Assembly (NCBI RefSeq): GCF_958298935.1
Contig: NC_084933.1
Span: 12,507,001-12,571,000, forward strand
Length of the DNA stretch: 64,000 nt
Source of the DNA: Phragmites australis
Lineage: Eukaryota; Streptophyta; Magnoliopsida; Poales; Poaceae
Direction: 5' to 3'
Shown: positions 60,652 through 64,000 of the stretch, one piece after another
Numbering within the stretch: the stretch's first letter is position 1
How the letters are laid out: each line of letters begins with the position of its first letter
The notes under the pieces: model-generated
What the model was told of the DNA's origin: nothing
What the model saw: the letters and a program-made list of their open reading frames with translations, nothing else
Databases searched by the model: none
Translations under genes and position numbers: made by a program

Positions 60652-61640
60652 TCAAGTGTAGTTTATTACTTTCTTGTATGTCCACAAGATCGACATCATA
60701 TGAGCATCAGCCATAGTCTCCATATCGACATAGGGACGAGGTAGAACTGCATCCCTGTTTAGCACAACATTCACAAGAATTTCACAAAATTGCCTTCCAA
60801 GGGACTGGCCTCCTAGTATGGTGCTTGGATTAGTTGAAATAATTGTTCCCTTAGTCATAGGTAGATCAGATCTCAACATGGCATATAATATGACATCTTT
60901 TCCAACCTGATGCAAATGATTTATGACAATTGAATCAATGCATCGAACAACTATGAAATGACAAGTAGAAAATATGTCAAAGGATGAGAATATTATAAGT
61001 GCATCATGTGCAAAGCGTGGGGCATCATTATTCCTTGGTGTGGTTGTAATGTTCGTTGTAGGTATTGATGGGGCTGCAGCATGCCTCTGGCCAAGCAAGT
61101 TCTGATCCTCCTCATCGCAGTGCTCATTTTCTCCAAAAAAAACATACCCTTCCTCACCCTGATCTTCATGTTGTCCCATCACTAATTTCATTAGACCTTG
61201 TGTCCTACATCAAAAATTTGAAGAATATATAAGAGATAAATGAACAGAGACTAATATTCCTATGTGCTTCAACAAAGTATAGTATTGTACCACATGGTGC
61301 CGTGAATTAGAACCATGTTGTGACATGGATTCCACATTTGGTCTTTCATGCTCCATCCTTTCCTCCCACAAGTCCATTCGAGCTTGCATTTGATCTATGT
61401 GTTGTTCTAGATTAGCTTTCTCACTTTCAACCTTTTTACGAGCTAGAATTTCCATTTGAAACCTTGTTGGTGTAACACTTCAACCCCGGGATGCCAACAT
61501 CTTGAGGAGTAGGTCCTAGACCCATAACATAGACATATCCTCTTGGCTCCTTATCTACACAAATAGCAACAAATGCAGCAAAGAACCTTCCTTGGAGCGA
61601 AGAATCTTTGGAGCCTTTTCTTTATAGGAAAGTAGCAAAG
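60652..61640 (-). pseudogene. CACTA second-gene C-terminal remnant
   Basis: From the deletion junction near 61590 the minus strand reads VDKEPRGYVYVMGLGPTPQD, a TGA, then a Glu/Gln/Met coiled coil (LARKKVESEKANLEQHIDQM, 61455-61300). After a probable intron comes VGKDVILYAMLRSDLPMTKG followed by NPSTILGGQSLGRQFCEILV and LNRDAVLPRPYVDM (60910-60680). This arrangement resembles the C-terminus of CACTA second-gene proteins. It is a different subfamily from 22026-25709, since no Ulp1-like region is seen. Confidence 0.65.
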
Positions 61641-62491
61641 AACCTTCATAGGAACCTTGTACTTGCATTTCCCATCTAGACTCTTTTTTTTATTTCCATC
61701 GTGAAACCTTACATTTTGGACAAGAACTAGAATCTACATACTCCTTCCAAAAGAGAATGCAGTCATTTTCACATGTATGAATACTAACGTACCCAAGTCC
61801 TATGGATTTCACCAATTTCTTAGCTTCATGAAAGTCTCTTGGTACTTCTGAACCTTTAGGGAATGCATCAGTTAGATCTAGTAGCACATTAAAACTTCTA
61901 TCGGTCCATCCTCCAAGAAGTTTGATGTGAAGTAATCTAACTAGGAAACACAGCTTTGAGTAGTTCTTGCAACCCAGGTACAACTCTTAACTATTGTTTG
62001 CTGCCATCTTTTGAATGGCCACTAGATCTTCATTAGGCTATTGAAAAGTACCCTCATCTTCCAAATCCCCTCTATCATCTAAACCACAAGCTATGTCTCT
62101 AAGCAAATTGGATATGTCATCAACTTCATTAGAATCCTCCCTAAACTCAAAATCATCACAATTCCCATGATTCACAGAAGAGGAGCTAGCTTCCCCGTGT
62201 AAGTTCCATGTTCTATACCCTTTTAGAAATCCATCACATATCAAGTGTTCACACACTTCACTTGCCTCTCACCAAAATGAGTTAACACACTTTCTGCAAG
62301 GGCATAATATCTTGTTTCCTATCACTGAATTTCTAACAGAAGATAGGAAATTGTTCACTGCTTGTTTATAGGCCTTTGTCTCCCTACATGAAATTTATAT
62401 GTTAAATCCCATGATAACTACACACCACTTTTAGAAATTGTGAACAATTTGTGTTGTACCTAGCCTCATCACTGATCCATGATATATCCAT
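61641..62491 (-). pseudogene. CACTA transposase N-terminal remnant
   Basis: Opens MDISWISDEAR at 62491. A clean intron follows (GTACAA donor near 62459, TTTCATGTAG acceptor near 62384). Then come KAYKQAVNNFLSSVRNSVIG, the zinc-like CPCRKC, and EHLICDGFLKGYRTWNLHGE, the transposase-associated region. The start of the transposase core follows (YSKLCFLVRLLHIK, HEAKKLVKSIGLGY, CENDCILFWKEY, CPKCKVSRWK). In-frame stops occur at about 62271, 62038, 61987 and 61690. The catalytic half is missing; at about 61640-61570 the sequence jumps into second-gene coding DNA. Confidence 0.8.
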
Positions 62492-62770
62492 GCACCTTTA
62501 TGTGGGATATCAAGCGACTTTCAAAATGAAATCCACAATCAGATCATAAGCATCAAAATAGCTGCATACTTTGGTAATTACAATGTCTACTCATACACAA
62601 AGGCTTATAATTAAAAACATAAATACTCTAGAGAATTAAATGATTTCACACTAGAAATCATAAGATTATAAGATAGCAATATGAAAATAAGGAACAGGAA
62701 CTGGAAAAAGAAAACCTTACCATTATACCGAGGACATCTACTATCTATGTTGTGGATGTACACGTGAATG

Positions 62771-62932
62771 CGCGGGGTCCTTCTACTTCAGCTTCCATGA
62801 TAGGTTTTGCCCATGACAGTGCAACTATAGATTCTCCTTCTGCTGGAACCCCTTGTTGCACACCTCGCACATGAACCGATTCATTGCTACCAGTGTCTTG
62901 GGTGACAGCCCAATCACCTCCACATTAGGGTT
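62771..62932 (-). pseudogene. Fragment of an INDETERMINATE-DOMAIN (IDD) C2H2 zinc-finger gene
   Basis: The minus strand encodes NPNVEVIGLSPKTLVAMNRF, then MCEVCNKGFQQKENL, a TAG, LHCHGQNLSWKLK and another TAG. This is the conserved entry of the plant IDD domain: the (D/N)P..EVI.LSPKTL..TNRF lead-in and the first C2H2 finger, with C, C, H and H visible. It begins where IDD genes usually start an exon. The expected AG acceptor is not intact: the bases before it read TGCATGCA. Two TAG stops make it non-functional. It lies on the same strand, 280 bases upstream of the CACTA transposase start, so capture by that transposon is likely. Confidence 0.85.
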
Positions 62933-62935
62933 TGC

Positions 62936-63400
62936 ATGCACATATGTACTATATATATATTAAACAAAAGAACATATACATGAGGTATAGACTATCCAGA
63001 TCACTAACATCGCAAAGAATGAAGAGGACAAACATCTAGCTCAGGTACACATGGAATCTTGCCAAAAAAACATATGTTTAGATGATAAATACACGCTCAT
63101 GACTTAGAACATCTATGCATACATAATTTCTCCTTCGACCAAGCAAAATTGAGTTTTTTTTTTCTGCATAATTATTCCTAGATGTTCCTGTTCGGCTATA
63201 CTTCCTTTCAGAACATCTTCCAACTCTAACAATAGCACTAGTTCAGCAGGCTACTAACTATTGAGTATAACTAGATATGAAAAGTACTAGCAAGGTAGTT
63301 CATCTAACTAAAATCCTATGGAGAACAAATCTTGGATGGAAATACTCAGTAAGACAACTTTTGACTGAAATTGGAAAATGCACTTGCTAGAATTACCTGG
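62936..63400. other. AT-rich spacer, no gene seen
   Basis: No recognisable coding or repeat features beyond a short TA run near 62950. Confidence 0.4.
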
Positions 63401-64000
63401 TAGATCAGTCCTGGTCTTGGAAGCGGTGGAGATGGAGGTGGTGGTCGACTGGGAGGCCTTGGTGGTTGGGGCAGAAATGAGCTGGGGCTAGCAGTGGAGC
63501 TGGGGGCGACGACAGGCTGGTCGTGGTTGAAGAGGCAGTGGCGAGCTGGGTTAACGGTGGTGGCAGGTTGATCCTGGGTTAATGGCGGTGGCGGGCAGGT
63601 GGTCGGCGTTTAGGTAGTGGTGGCGGGATAGTCCTAGTCGGTGTTTAGGAAGTGGCAGTGGCTGGTCCTGCTTGGCGTTTAGCTAGCGGCGACAGGCTGG
63701 TCCTGGTCAAAGTTTAGGTGGTAGCAACAGCTTGCGACGGCGGCTGTGGGGTGTGACGGTGTGGGACACGATGGCTGGCGGTCGGATGTGGTTGCGGGCA
63801 TGGGGTGCGATGGTGGCTGGTGGTGCTGGGAGAGAAGGCATACACACGGGATGGATTTTGGGAGAGGAGGCGGGTGCAAATGGGGATTTTCAGGAGAGCT
63901 GGCTAGGTGCCCTAGGGGAAAGGAGAGGAGAGATGGGGATTTTTTTAGATTTGGTTTGGTATTCGTATGAATTTGCCTATATAATGCTTTAAATGTGCCT
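63401..64000 (-). repeat. GC-rich leader-like region with degenerate repeats of about 60 bp
   Basis: Words of GGCGTTTAG, TAGTGGTGGC and GCTGGTCCTG type recur about four times between 63600 and 63725. On the minus strand the region ends in a donor CTACCAG/GTAATT near 63397. It may be the non-coding first exon and promoter of the CACTA derivative or of the captured gene. Frames across it carry no domain. Confidence 0.4.

Overview
This window looks like nuclear DNA of a grass (Poaceae). It has one host-gene end and is otherwise almost entirely transposable elements. The grass signs are a very GC-rich first exon of a plant bHLH transcription factor, Sirevirus-type Copia retrotransposons with their palindromic LTR motif, CACTA (En/Spm) transposons with Transposase_21 and DUF8039-like proteins, a Stowaway MITE, and Gypsy-like LTRs several kb long. 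I see no bacterial, CRISPR or rRNA content.

Layout. 1-734: first exon and TATA box of a minus-strand bHLH gene that runs off the left edge. 1338-12679: minus-strand Sirevirus with two LTRs, a near-matching 5-bp target duplication, a degenerate primer-binding site and broken gag and pol. 13098-15540: minus-strand LINE remnant. 17039-17414: two-copy tandem duplication. 18112-19251: small CACTA-like element. 19855-20110: Stowaway-like MITE. 21481-33052: 11.6-kb CACTA element with two minus-strand genes, a transposase and a second protein that joins a plant-transposase region, a DUF8039-like region and a Ulp1-like cysteine protease; both are broken. 33206-48798: a Copia element whose gag was interrupted by four successive insertions (Gypsy-like LTR A, an LTR-like fragment, solo LTR B, then a gag-only Sirevirus), plus a small CACTA element in LTR A. 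Most layers are dated by their target-site duplications. 49939-51358: solo LTR with a perfect 5-bp duplication and a GC-rich hairpin array. 52744-53390: large palindrome. 55884-60225: LTR with an adjacent minus-strand ORF. 60652-62491: internally deleted CACTA derivative whose transposase N-terminus is fused to second-gene sequence. 62771-62932: broken fragment of an INDETERMINATE-DOMAIN (IDD) zinc-finger gene.

How it fits together. The host bHLH promoter lies about 0.6 kb from the first retrotransposon. No element looks autonomous: every coding element carries in-frame stops, frameshifts or large deletions. Several stops fit C-to-T change at CAG codons, as expected in methylated repeats. The strongest observations are the multi-level nest reconstructed from target duplications, the CACTA element with a Ulp1-like second gene and a third, internal block of terminal repeats at that gene's promoter, the shared Sirevirus palindrome in two elements, and captured host-gene sequence in CACTA elements. 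All calls rest on reading the sequence and on recalled family motifs; no database search was run.
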